Shown piece by piece: positions 1-8,342 of a stretch of 64,000 nucleotides of DNA. How positions within the stretch are numbered: the first letter of the stretch is position 1; every line of letters begins with the position of its first letter. Origin of the DNA: Symbiodinium natans (Eukaryota; Sar; Dinophyceae; Suessiales; Symbiodiniaceae); NCBI GenBank assembly GCA_905221605.1, contig CAJNDS010000085.1, positions 1 to 64,000 of the forward strand, in the 5' to 3' direction. The notes beneath the pieces are model-generated. The model saw nothing but the letters and a program-made list of their open reading frames with translations, ran no database searches and was not told where the DNA came from. Made by a program: the position numbers and the translations under genes.

Positions 1-128
1 CGGTCACGCTGTTTTGTGACTTCGCGGGTTCACGCTCACTGCAACCTACGCCCGAGTGCGTCCGGTCGGACCGCACAGCAACCTAAGAGCTACTGTACGA
101 AACTACCGTGCACAACGGCACAACGGCA
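1..128. repeat. Flanking direct repeat, left copy
   Basis: This segment is about 90 percent identical, in the same orientation, to 12185-12301. Both contain the run CGCCCGAGTGCGTCCGGTCG and the run CTGTACGAAACTACCGTG. The two copies bracket the microsatellite that the copia element entered, so before insertion the locus was probably repeat-(TAG)n-repeat. The left copy touches the window edge and may extend further. No coding potential is seen. Confidence 0.8.
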
Positions 129-144
129 CAAGTCTAGCTCGGTA

Positions 145-161
145 CTTGAGCCAAAATTGGC
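145..161 (-). other. Relic of dinoflagellate spliced leader (DinoSL)
   Basis: The minus strand reads GCCAATTTTGGCTCAAG. The last 16 bases of DinoSL as known from the literature are GCCATTTTGGCTCAAG, so the match is complete apart from one inserted A. Such relics mark DNA that once passed through a trans-spliced mRNA and was copied back into the genome. What follows on the minus strand is the left direct repeat, with no recognised gene. Confidence 0.6.
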
Positions 162-257
162 ATTGTCACGAATTGTAAACTGACATGCAAGTGAAAACAA
201 CACTACCGCACTGCAGCTGAACACATGTTGCATGTGTGCTTTGACCTGCTCACACAA

Positions 258-988
<731 letters not shown>

Positions 989-1441
989 CCTTGGTCCTCG
1001 TGAGGACCAGGGGCGGAGGGCGCAGGAGCGGCCATCGAAAAGAGGGATCTAAGGGAAACCAGGACTACACCCAGAAAGCCCCAGCTTCAACCAAACCCTC
1101 AAGACGGAAAAAACCCTGGACGGGGACCACCGGGCTAGGGGGGGTCCGGAAGAGGCTAGACCAGCCTAAGCTAGAGGAACCACCCGGGAAACACCCCCCA
1201 AAACCCTCACACCCCAATCCAGGCACGCACTTTTTCATGCTTGAGCCTTGAGCCAAAATCCAGTCGCAATGCTTACATATGCGGAGCTCTGCTCTCGCCT
1301 GTGTCGAAGCAATGCTTACATATGCTGAACGTCCTGCACACCTGTGCTGAAGCAATGCTTACATATGCAGAACATCCTGCACACAAAGGCATGGTGCCCT
1401 TCTCCACTTCAGCCTTCTCAGAGGCTTCCCTTATCCCAACA
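989..1441 (-). repeat. 3' LTR of Ty1/copia retrotransposon
   Basis: This 453-bp sequence is identical to 11285-11737 except for one A/G difference near 1129. In element orientation it begins TGTTGGG and ends CCAAGG, so the usual TG start is present but a CA end is not. A polypurine tract precedes it. Inside are three copies of GCAATGCTTACATATGC (plus strand) spaced 43 bp apart (1266, 1309, 1352), a DinoSL-like tract (1240-1259), and the same ATG (1035) that opens gag in the other LTR. Here that ATG would read into the microsatellite. Confidence 0.95.
1240..1259 (-). other. DinoSL-like relic inside 3' LTR
   Basis: In element sense the tract is ATTTTGGCTCAAG followed at once by GCTCAAG. The first 13 bases equal the 3' end of DinoSL and the next 7 equal its last 7 bases, the pattern expected from two successive trans-splicing and reverse-transcription events. 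The same tract is at 11536-11555 in the 5' LTR. Confidence 0.6.
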
Positions 1442-1450
1442 CTCCTCCTT
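1442..1450 (-). promoter_or_regulatory. Polypurine tract for plus-strand priming
   Basis: In element sense the sequence AAGGAGGAG lies immediately before the TGTTGGG start of the 3' LTR and about 20 nt after the pol stop codon. This is the expected position of the RNase-H-resistant primer for second-strand synthesis, and it supports the LTR boundary. Confidence 0.75.
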
Positions 1451-1470
1451 GGGCTGTTCTCAGCGCAGAT

Positions 1471-4400
1471 TCAGCCCACCAGCTCATACAGAGATTTTCG
1501 GCCGTCGCAATAGGCACACATGCCCTTTGCATCGATGTTCGTGTAGGCACTCCTCAGGCCTTGACAATCTCCGTAAAGGTGGACGTGATCTCCCCGTTGA
1601 GATGCAAAGAAGGGGCCCCGAAACTTCACATAAGCTTCACGAGGGGTCTGAGTGTTGGCATCTCGTGTCCTTCGCCGCGTCTGACGTACAGGAGGTGGCG
1701 GTTCTTCCCAAGAAGAGGCCGACCTATCCAGCGAGGGAACCGGACCGCGCCCTTCTGGAGCGGATGCAGGGCTGTGCCTTGGAGCTAGCTCAGGTGTCAT
1801 AGGGCCATTCTGTCCCAAACCATACGAACCCAGCTCCTGCTGCACAGCCTGTTGCAGTCGCCGTAGCCGCCGAGCATTCCTTGCCTCCGAGACTGAACAA
1901 TCCCTCTTCAGAGCGTACCACTCGAACAGCCACTTGATCGCCTCCCATGCACCAATCGCAGCCACCAAGCTGACAAAAACCAGCGCATAAAACTCCCAAG
2001 CAACACTGATTTGTATCCCTCCAACATCCTCAGCAGGAACATTCGAACTTCGCTTTGTCGAGGCTCCACGAGTACCCTGAACCAACCAACCCAAAAGCAA
2101 CACCAATCTAGCTATCACCCCAACCACCCCCGGTGTTGTAGTGTGTGCCGTTGCTGCAGTGCTGCCTGTTGCTGGTCCCGGCTGCTGCTCTCTTGGCGAA
2201 GTTGTTCCCAATCCCCACATACGGCAAAGCTCCAGGAGTCTTGGCTTCGAGAAGGCCTTTGTACCTAAGTCTCCTAATTGAGAAACACCAGGGATATGTC
2301 GAAGGGTAATCTCCTTGAGACGCACCGCCTCACGAAGATGAAAGGCACGAACTCGTAGGTGACGAGTTTTCCAAGTTCCAGCTGCCTCGGAACACAGTCC
2401 TACAGCAGCCTGATTGTCGACGTAAAGTCCCAGGCGAGGAGGGTCCGGCCTGACTTCGGAGGTAAAAGATGAGAGTCCATAGACCATCTGGATGGCATTG
2501 ACAGCCTCTATGAGCTCTGCCTCGGCAACAGACAGAGAAACCAGTGGTTGTCTCCCACATCGCCAAGATATGGGGCACCCCAGATAGCAAGCCAGCGAGC
2601 AACCGATGCTCCGCCCCCCTTGGGGGGCGAAGCTGGCATCACTGTAACCCTCCACATCATGGTTGTGGGTTGTCGGCTCGTAGAACAAGAACCAATCGGC
2701 CGTCGCCTTCAAGTAGCCCAAGGTTCTCATGCCGATGCGCTCCACAGTCTCAGGGTCCCTCACGCACAGACTGCTCATGGTGGCAACTGTGTGTATCAAG
2801 TCTGGCCGGCCCTTTGTTGAAAGCCAGAGAAGTTCGCCAGTGATTTTCTGAGCACGCCTCAAGGTCTGCTCGTCGTACTGCTTCTCATCAAAGTTCACCT
2901 CCCCCAGCAGCCATGACTGAGGACATGGCGTCCCGTGACCATGCCCCTGAACATCATAGTGTCGAAGTACCTCAGATATGTAGCCAGTCTGCCCGATCTT
3001 GAAGCCGTTGAGCGTCTCGTAGATCTCTAGCCCCAGGAAACGAACTGGCTGTTCCATGGATGCCCATGTCAAATCCGAGGCCTTCCATTCTTGTGTGATC
3101 CACCCATGAGTAGCCGCAACGACCTCCTCCTCACCCAGATACAAGATGTCGTCAACATAAACGTTGACGAATGCCCGAACTTCTTCCTGCATCGTTCCAT
3201 CTGGGCCAGGCGTCATGACCACCACACTCCAAACATTCTCATCCGCCCTGTGCTGCCTGAGGAAGGCATCCAGCTCTCCCACCTTGAATCGAGCTCGCCT
3301 CAGTCTGTTGTCCCGGAAGGTACTCCACAGCTTCGGAGAGCGCCTAAAGCCATAAAGAGCTCGGTCCACCCGAAATAAGCACTTCGCAAACGGTATTTCC
3401 GCCGCCTGGAACACCTTGGGAGGGTAAAGGCAATGCACCACCTCGCCATCGTCCATCGGGGCCAAGATGAAGGCATTCCTGATGTCTGTTCCTGCTGCCT
3501 TCCAAGGACGTGATCCACCTCGTTTGTGTGCGGCATGAACAATCATCGCCCTCAAGGACTCCCCTTGACATCCCCCTGCATAGCTGTCTTCCTTCTGACT
3601 CCTTCCCTCGAAGTTGCCACATATGACAAGACGAGCCTTTCTTTTGAAGAATGAAGGCGACCCCTTCACCAACTCTCTTCCAGGATCATCAAGCAGCTCA
3701 GGATTGTCTGGAGGTTTTGCCGTGAAGACTCCTTTAGCCGGAAGTATAGATAACACTCCCGCCCTCTCAAGACGACGATGCTCCTCCTCCGTGAGGGGAA
3801 CCAAGGCTCCCGCATCCAGCAGAGCCTTCATCTCCTTTCCAATGGCCTCCTTCCACCGCGGAAGGAATTGCTTCACCTCGTCAAGCTGTACAGTGTATAC
3901 GACCTGAAGAGGACCTTCAAGGTTCTCCAAGACAGGCTCGACACCATGTTTCCCGTCATCATCCTCCACAAAGCGACATAGCCGGAACCAATCCCCAACC
4001 GAGTAGGTCTTGTAAACCTTCTGCGACTCCCTTTGCTCCAAAGCCCTTTCAGCTTCCAACGTCGCCTGGTTCACACCCTCAAACAGTTCTTGATAGTCCT
4101 CCGGCACACATCGTCGTAAGTTGTGTTCCTCATCTAGCACACAGCGAGACCAATAGCGGCCATCCATCTCACCCTCTTGGTCCTCCACCAACCACTGGGA
4201 CTCATCCATATCGTCACCAGCGTCTTCACCTCCAGCGGACTCCATCCAACCTTCAGTGGTTTCATTATCCGGAACAGCGTCAGTAGTTGTCGACACTGGT
4301 TCCACCAATCTGCTCATGCAAAAGACGTTGCCATCCTCGCCACCCTCGTCGGCCCTAAAGACTCGCACCACAGGCGGTGTTTTTCCAACCACGCGTCGTT

Positions 4401-6384
4401 CAGGATGCCAGTCATCACCTTCATCTTCGTACGGAGGTAGTTCGGGTAGGCGACGGACATTTGTTGTGTACCAAACATTGCCCTGCACGGTGCGAACAAC
4501 ATGACCATGGGAGACTGTCTCAACAGGCCCCAAATAAGACCCCTGGATCCACTTGTCCTCGAAGTCAGTGCCCCCTTGGCCATACCTCTTCCTCTTGATG
4601 AACACCTGTGATCCGAAAGGAGCGACGCTAGGATTGCCCCTTCCAAAGGCCTGAGCAGCGTGTTGTTGGCAAATCGTTGATGCCGCCCTTGACCACCACG
4701 ATCTCACTACGGCATCTCCAAGCTTGCTGTAGGCTTTGGCCTGTCCAAGCAAAGTTCGCACCCGGCCCTTGATGAAACCAACAGCCCGCTCCGCCGCCCC
4801 ATTTTGTGACGGATCATCGCCTTGAGTCTTCGTGACTATGATGTCCCTCGCCGCTGCCCACATGTCCATACCCTCGTTCATGAACTCCCTTGCTCGGTCG
4901 CAATGTACTCGTAAGACTGGCAGGCCCCGTTGTCTTAGAGACAGGTACATCTCCTGCAAGGCCTTGAGTGTTTCCGCCTTCTTCCTGGTCTTCAAGGGTC
5001 GACAAAGATAGGCAGACTCGAACTCGAAGGGCTCAGACATACGCTCCAGGGCCTTGATCTCCTCCTGTTTCGGATCATCTTCCTCACGAATAGCAGCAGG
5101 ATCAGGGCCAAGCTCCTCCGAGACCCCTACAGGCGCACCTTCAGTAGCAGGAACCTCTGATACGACATCCTCGCCCTCCATCCCAGGCAACCAATCACCC
5201 TCGTCATCCGGTTTGTCCACGTCCCCAGGCTGCACACCAGACTGCTCAGGGTCCCCTGTTTCTGGGATCTTAGGAAAGCGGAAACACCCGACTAGCAGGT
5301 AGCGCGCTCCATCAGTGCCCGTCGCCCTAAACGGACCAGCAGTGTCAATGCTCAGGACATACGCTGAAGGATGAGCGACTCTCCTATGTGGCTTGCCCGT
5401 CGCCCTTTGGATGCACTCCCGGCAATCCTTCCTGTATGGCAAATGGTCCCGTCTCAGGTGAATGCGCCATTCCTCCAAGCTGAATTTAGCGAGCTTCCCT
5501 TCACCTTCTTCACCATCTCGCCTTCCCAGCCTTCGAACCATACTGGTCAAAGCATGTTCTCGCGTAGCAAAACCGGGCCAAGCACATAGAGCATCACAGA
5601 CAGAACTTATCATCCCCGTTGGCCATCGACTTGTTCTTGTACCGGCCTTCAGACCATGACCATCCTCACCCTCCAAAGACCAGAGATTGAGGTTCGTACC
5701 CAAAGTCGTAGGTCCCAAGTTTTCCAAATCACACTTGACCTCATCCATGGTGTACATCCTCGCGAAGGTTTTCCACATGGTCGTTCCAAACAGGTCGTAG
5801 CATGGCACCCGTCCATTGGCCTCCTCCTCATCCTCACTTTCCAGCTCCTCCTGAGCCTCACGAACCTGGTCCCTTCCATGTAGCGCTGGGCCCTCATCCC
5901 ATTCCAAGGTTGAGCGTATCGGAAAACCCAAGCATCGAAGTTCCCCGACCTTTTCATCCGGCAACTTGTCGAGGCCGAGAGGTGTGTAGGCCGCCACGAG
6001 AAGCTCCTTCTGAGTTTGATCCTTCCCCACATACGCATGGTGTTGTTTTGGATTGAACCTCGTCATCCTTCCAGAGATCTCAACCAAACAGCCCTTTAAT
6101 TGTTCAAAGCCAGAGAATGGACAGGACCTTTCGACACATCTCCCTCCACCACCAAATTTCTGTCCATCCAGGTCCCCTTCAAGCCACAGACCGGAGGAAA
6201 CCTCGCGGCCAGGATCATCATCGCCCAACCCATTCTGTCCATCCAGGTCCCCTTCAAGCCACAGACCGGAGGAAACCTCGCGGCCAGGATCATCATCGCC
6301 CAACCCAATCAAGTAGTTGTTACTATCACGAGCGTTCCAGACATCTCGATGTCGAGGCACTTCATTCGTCTCCATGACCAACAA
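1471..6384 (-). CDS. Copia polyprotein part: integrase, reverse transcriptase, RNase H, C-terminal extension
   Basis: A 1637-residue open frame. An H-H-C-C zinc finger lies near residues 308-330. The integrase core follows, with Asp in LSIDTAGP (about 345), Asp in VHCDRAREF (about 495) and Glu in PSQNGAAERAV (about 531), giving DD35E-like spacing. RT has TDIRNAFILAP (about 968) and the catalytic YVDDIL (about 1080). RNase H has SDASFA (about 1243), AEAELIEA and YVDNQAAVG. After RNase H comes an unusual extension: two hydrophobic segments (about 1420-1440 and 1465-1487), an Arg-rich stretch, and a terminal HLYGDC...CAYC metal-site-like motif. The listed Met is only the first Met in frame; the frame is open upstream to about 6400, where it should connect by +1 to the preceding ORF. 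Order INT-RT-RH identifies Ty1/copia (Pseudoviridae-type). Confidence 0.95.
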   Translation of the reverse strand: MLVMETNEVPRHRDVWNARDSNNYLIGLGDDDPGREVSSGLWLEGDLDGQNGLGDDDPGREVSSGLWLEGDLDGQKFGGGGRCVERSCPFSGFEQLKGCLVEISGRMTRFNPKQHHAYVGKDQTQKELLVAAYTPLGLDKLPDEKVGELRCLGFPIRSTLEWDEGPALHGRDQVREAQEELESEDEEEANGRVPCYDLFGTTMWKTFARMYTMDEVKCDLENLGPTTLGTNLNLWSLEGEDGHGLKAGTRTSRWPTGMISSVCDALCAWPGFATREHALTSMVRRLGRRDGEEGEGKLAKFSLEEWRIHLRRDHLPYRKDCRECIQRATGKPHRRVAHPSAYVLSIDTAGPFRATGTDGARYLLVGCFRFPKIPETGDPEQSGVQPGDVDKPDDEGDWLPGMEGEDVVSEVPATEGAPVGVSEELGPDPAAIREEDDPKQEEIKALERMSEPFEFESAYLCRPLKTRKKAETLKALQEMYLSLRQRGLPVLRVHCDRAREFMNEGMDMWAAARDIIVTKTQGDDPSQNGAAERAVGFIKGRVRTLLGQAKAYSKLGDAVVRSWWSRAASTICQQHAAQAFGRGNPSVAPFGSQVFIKRKRYGQGGTDFEDKWIQGSYLGPVETVSHGHVVRTVQGNVWYTTNVRRLPELPPYEDEGDDWHPERRVVGKTPPVVRVFRADEGGEDGNVFCMSRLVEPVSTTTDAVPDNETTEGWMESAGGEDAGDDMDESQWLVEDQEGEMDGRYWSRCVLDEEHNLRRCVPEDYQELFEGVNQATLEAERALEQRESQKVYKTYSVGDWFRLCRFVEDDDGKHGVEPVLENLEGPLQVVYTVQLDEVKQFLPRWKEAIGKEMKALLDAGALVPLTEEEHRRLERAGVLSILPAKGVFTAKPPDNPELLDDPGRELVKGSPSFFKRKARLVICGNFEGRSQKEDSYAGGCQGESLRAMIVHAAHKRGGSRPWKAAGTDIRNAFILAPMDDGEVVHCLYPPKVFQAAEIPFAKCLFRVDRALYGFRRSPKLWSTFRDNRLRRARFKVGELDAFLRQHRADENVWSVVVMTPGPDGTMQEEVRAFVNVYVDDILYLGEEEVVAATHGWITQEWKASDLTWASMEQPVRFLGLEIYETLNGFKIGQTGYISEVLRHYDVQGHGHGTPCPQSWLLGEVNFDEKQYDEQTLRRAQKITGELLWLSTKGRPDLIHTVATMSSLCVRDPETVERIGMRTLGYLKATADWFLFYEPTTHNHDVEGYSDASFAPQGGRSIGCSLACYLGCPISWRCGRQPLVSLSVAEAELIEAVNAIQMVYGLSSFTSEVRPDPPRLGLYVDNQAAVGLCSEAAGTWKTRHLRVRAFHLREAVRLKEITLRHIPGVSQLGDLGTKAFSKPRLLELCRMWGLGTTSPREQQPGPATGSTAATAHTTTPGVVGVIARLVLLLGWLVQGTRGASTKRSSNVPAEDVGGIQISVAWEFYALVFVSLVAAIGAWEAIKWLFEWYALKRDCSVSEARNARRLRRLQQAVQQELGSYGLGQNGPMTPELAPRHSPASAPEGRGPVPSLDRSASSWEEPPPPVRQTRRRTRDANTQTPREAYVKFRGPFFASQRGDHVHLYGDCQGLRSAYTNIDAKGMCAYCDGRKSLYELVG
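6158..6307 (-). repeat. 75-bp tandem duplication in the pol frame
   Basis: Two adjacent, essentially identical 75-bp copies (6158-6232 and 6233-6307) add exactly 25 codons, duplicating the acidic and Gly-rich peptide beginning GLGDDDPGREVSSG. The duplication keeps the frame, so it would be tolerated. It lies just upstream of the integrase zinc finger region. Confidence 0.9.
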
Positions 6385-6403
6385 AGCCGACCAAGAGCAA
6401 TCC

Positions 6404-7111
6404 TCATGCAGCTGCGTTCAGGTACTTCGTCAACCACGGTCTCTGGAGTGCCTCTGTAGTAACCCCCCGATTGCCGCCATGAGCATATGCGCCAAGCACC
6501 ACAGATCCTTCTTGTTCGCCTCGGGATGAGGCTCGCAAGTTCTTCTTGAAGTTCATCTCTTCCAACAACATGCGGCACTCACGATGCGAAAACTTGCCCA
6601 GGTCGAACCATTCCTTAGCCAGCCTCTCTTGCTCCTCAAGGTCACTCTCTTTGTTGTCGCCTTGCTCTAGTCCAGGAACCTTCCCCGATTCAACTCTCGG
6701 ATGTTCCAGCAACCAACCAACTCCAGGACCCGGGGTTTCTAAAGATCCCTCTCTCCAAAGGATCCTCCTACCCTCAGAAGCTACTGACCAAAGGATCATC
6801 GCCCTGGCAACCAGCTGAACTTCCCGAACATGTTGCGAGGACAGCATCGTCTCATTTCCTGTAAAGGGAAAGGTTCTTCGAGGCGGTCCCCCAAATAGAG
6901 CCTTAATTTTGCCCCGAGCAGCTCCCCACAAAAGCAGCTTGAAGATGCCATCCTTCTTTAACATGTCGAAGTGACTGCTAAGGTTCAGGTCCACCTCCAC
7001 CAGAACATCATCACGATGCAGACTGGCCTTCCATTCGCTTGAAGAAGCCAGCCCCTTCTTCCTTTTGTCTCCCGAGAAGAGATGCACCAGCCAGTTGTTG
7101 CTAAGGAACAT
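6404..7111 (-). CDS. Copia polyprotein fragment between protease and integrase
   Basis: A 235-residue frame that starts ...SNNWLVHLFSGDKRKKG and ends ...YLNAAA. It has no catalytic motif of its own; its position between the DSGAS protease and the integrase frame, and the way its ends abut the neighbouring frames, make it the linker of the same polyprotein. Upstream the protease frame hits TAG at 7128 and a second stop close by. Downstream, skipping a single G after AACGCAGCT restores the integrase frame. The first Met is probably internal rather than a true start. Confidence 0.8.
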   Translation of the reverse strand: MFLSNNWLVHLFSGDKRKKGLASSSEWKASLHRDDVLVEVDLNLSSHFDMLKKDGIFKLLLWGAARGKIKALFGGPPRRTFPFTGNETMLSSQHVREVQLVARAMILWSVASEGRRILWREGSLETPGPGVGWLLEHPRVESGKVPGLEQGDNKESDLEEQERLAKEWFDLGKFSHRECRMLLEEMNFKKNLRASSRGEQEGSVVLGAYAHGGNRGVTTEALQRPWLTKYLNAAA

Positions 7112-7127
7112 ACTCCTTCGTTTCCTT

Positions 7128-8342
7128 CTACTCCACGATGCCCTTCAAGAGCCTCCAGCCCTCTTTGTTCGTCACCGGGAACTCCTCAGGGATGGTCGCG
7201 AAAGCCTCCGGGGTCACCCCCTGCAAATAGGGCACCTTCTGGATGAAGCCACAGAAACTCGTTCGAGCCCCAGTTTCCACCAGATCCATGAGGTGCTGTT
7301 CCCAACCGCGATCTCCACAGCCCGAGAGCTCAATCTCCTTGAGCTGCCTCTCCATATCCTCCAAGGTCTTCGTGAACTCGCCAACCCGTTTTTCCTCCAA
7401 TTCCTTGATGAGCTGTAGCGCGCTCACCTCGGTCAGCTCTGGGCAGAAATGGTTGACTTTCACTCGCAACTTGCCATGGATCGGGTGTCGAACTTCAAGC
7501 CTTGTCGGAGACCATCGTACCGTGCATCCAAGCAACTGCACCAACTGTCCCATAGGTAGTGTCGTTCCACCACCCGAAGGGTTCGTAGAAGGCGAAGACA
7601 ACAGGGTTCCACCAGCGTTCTGCGAAAGGACAACGTGATCATCATTGGCCAAGGCAACCTTCACCAACTTTCCTTGTTCCACCTCACGATCGTCAACAGC
7701 AACCCGAAAGGCATGGCTCGCTCCCGAATCCAACAGGGCCATCTTCTCCTCGGAATCCTTCTCAACCGCCTCTGGCTCAGTCTGCAGCAACCGTTCATAC
7801 ACATCCATTTTCACACGGAAGTCTTCATTGCCAACCCTCTCCGGAAGCACCACCAGCATTCGCAGTCGCCGCAAATCCTCCAACTGTCTCTGTATAACCC
7901 CCAAAGGATCCGAGGGCGCCGAAGAAGCCGAACCTGTGCCAGAGCCCTGAGCCTGAGTGGAAGTCAAGGCCTTCAGCATCTTGTTTGTTTCGGACAACAT
8001 CGCCGCCACCTGCTCCGTGTCGATCTTGTTTGAGGTTGAAGGAGTAAGGCTTGAAGGCTGCTCACGAGTAGCATCTCCAGCCGGCACCGACGGACCTGAC
8101 GAAAGCGAAGGACCTTCCGAGGAAGCTGACCTTCTTCGTAGGACAATCCCTTGCCCTGTGCTTCGTCGAACCACAAAGGAGGCGCCGTTCGGCTCGCTGA
8201 AGACCCTCCCACGAATGCCTGAAACTGCAGTTCTTTCCATTTCTGCAACCATCATCAGTAGTGAACCATGAACACGGCTTTGTCGGATTCGTAGGCGGTG
8301 GAGAGGCCTTGGCCTTTGGCCTCTGAGTGGTATTTCCGGCAT
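7128..8342 (-). CDS. Copia aspartic protease region
   Basis: A 404-residue frame overlapping the 3' end of gag by about 280 nt. The retropepsin active-site motif LLDSGASHAF lies near 7716-7730, about residues 204-213. The part before it is Ser/Pro-rich linker. The first roughly 70 codons overlap the gag zinc-finger region in another frame and are unlikely to be translated; the switch from gag is best placed near 8130, just after the gag zinc knuckle, and needs a +1 shift. The frame ends in TAG (7128), after which the polyprotein continues in yet another +1 frame. Confidence 0.85.
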   Translation of the reverse strand: MPEIPLRGQRPRPLHRLRIRQSRVHGSLLMMVAEMERTAVSGIRGRVFSEPNGASFVVRRSTGQGIVLRRRSASSEGPSLSSGPSVPAGDATREQPSSLTPSTSNKIDTEQVAAMLSETNKMLKALTSTQAQGSGTGSASSAPSDPLGVIQRQLEDLRRLRMLVVLPERVGNEDFRVKMDVYERLLQTEPEAVEKDSEEKMALLDSGASHAFRVAVDDREVEQGKLVKVALANDDHVVLSQNAGGTLLSSPSTNPSGGGTTLPMGQLVQLLGCTVRWSPTRLEVRHPIHGKLRVKVNHFCPELTEVSALQLIKELEEKRVGEFTKTLEDMERQLKEIELSGCGDRGWEQHLMDLVETGARTSFCGFIQKVPYLQGVTPEAFATIPEEFPVTNKEGWRLLKGIVE

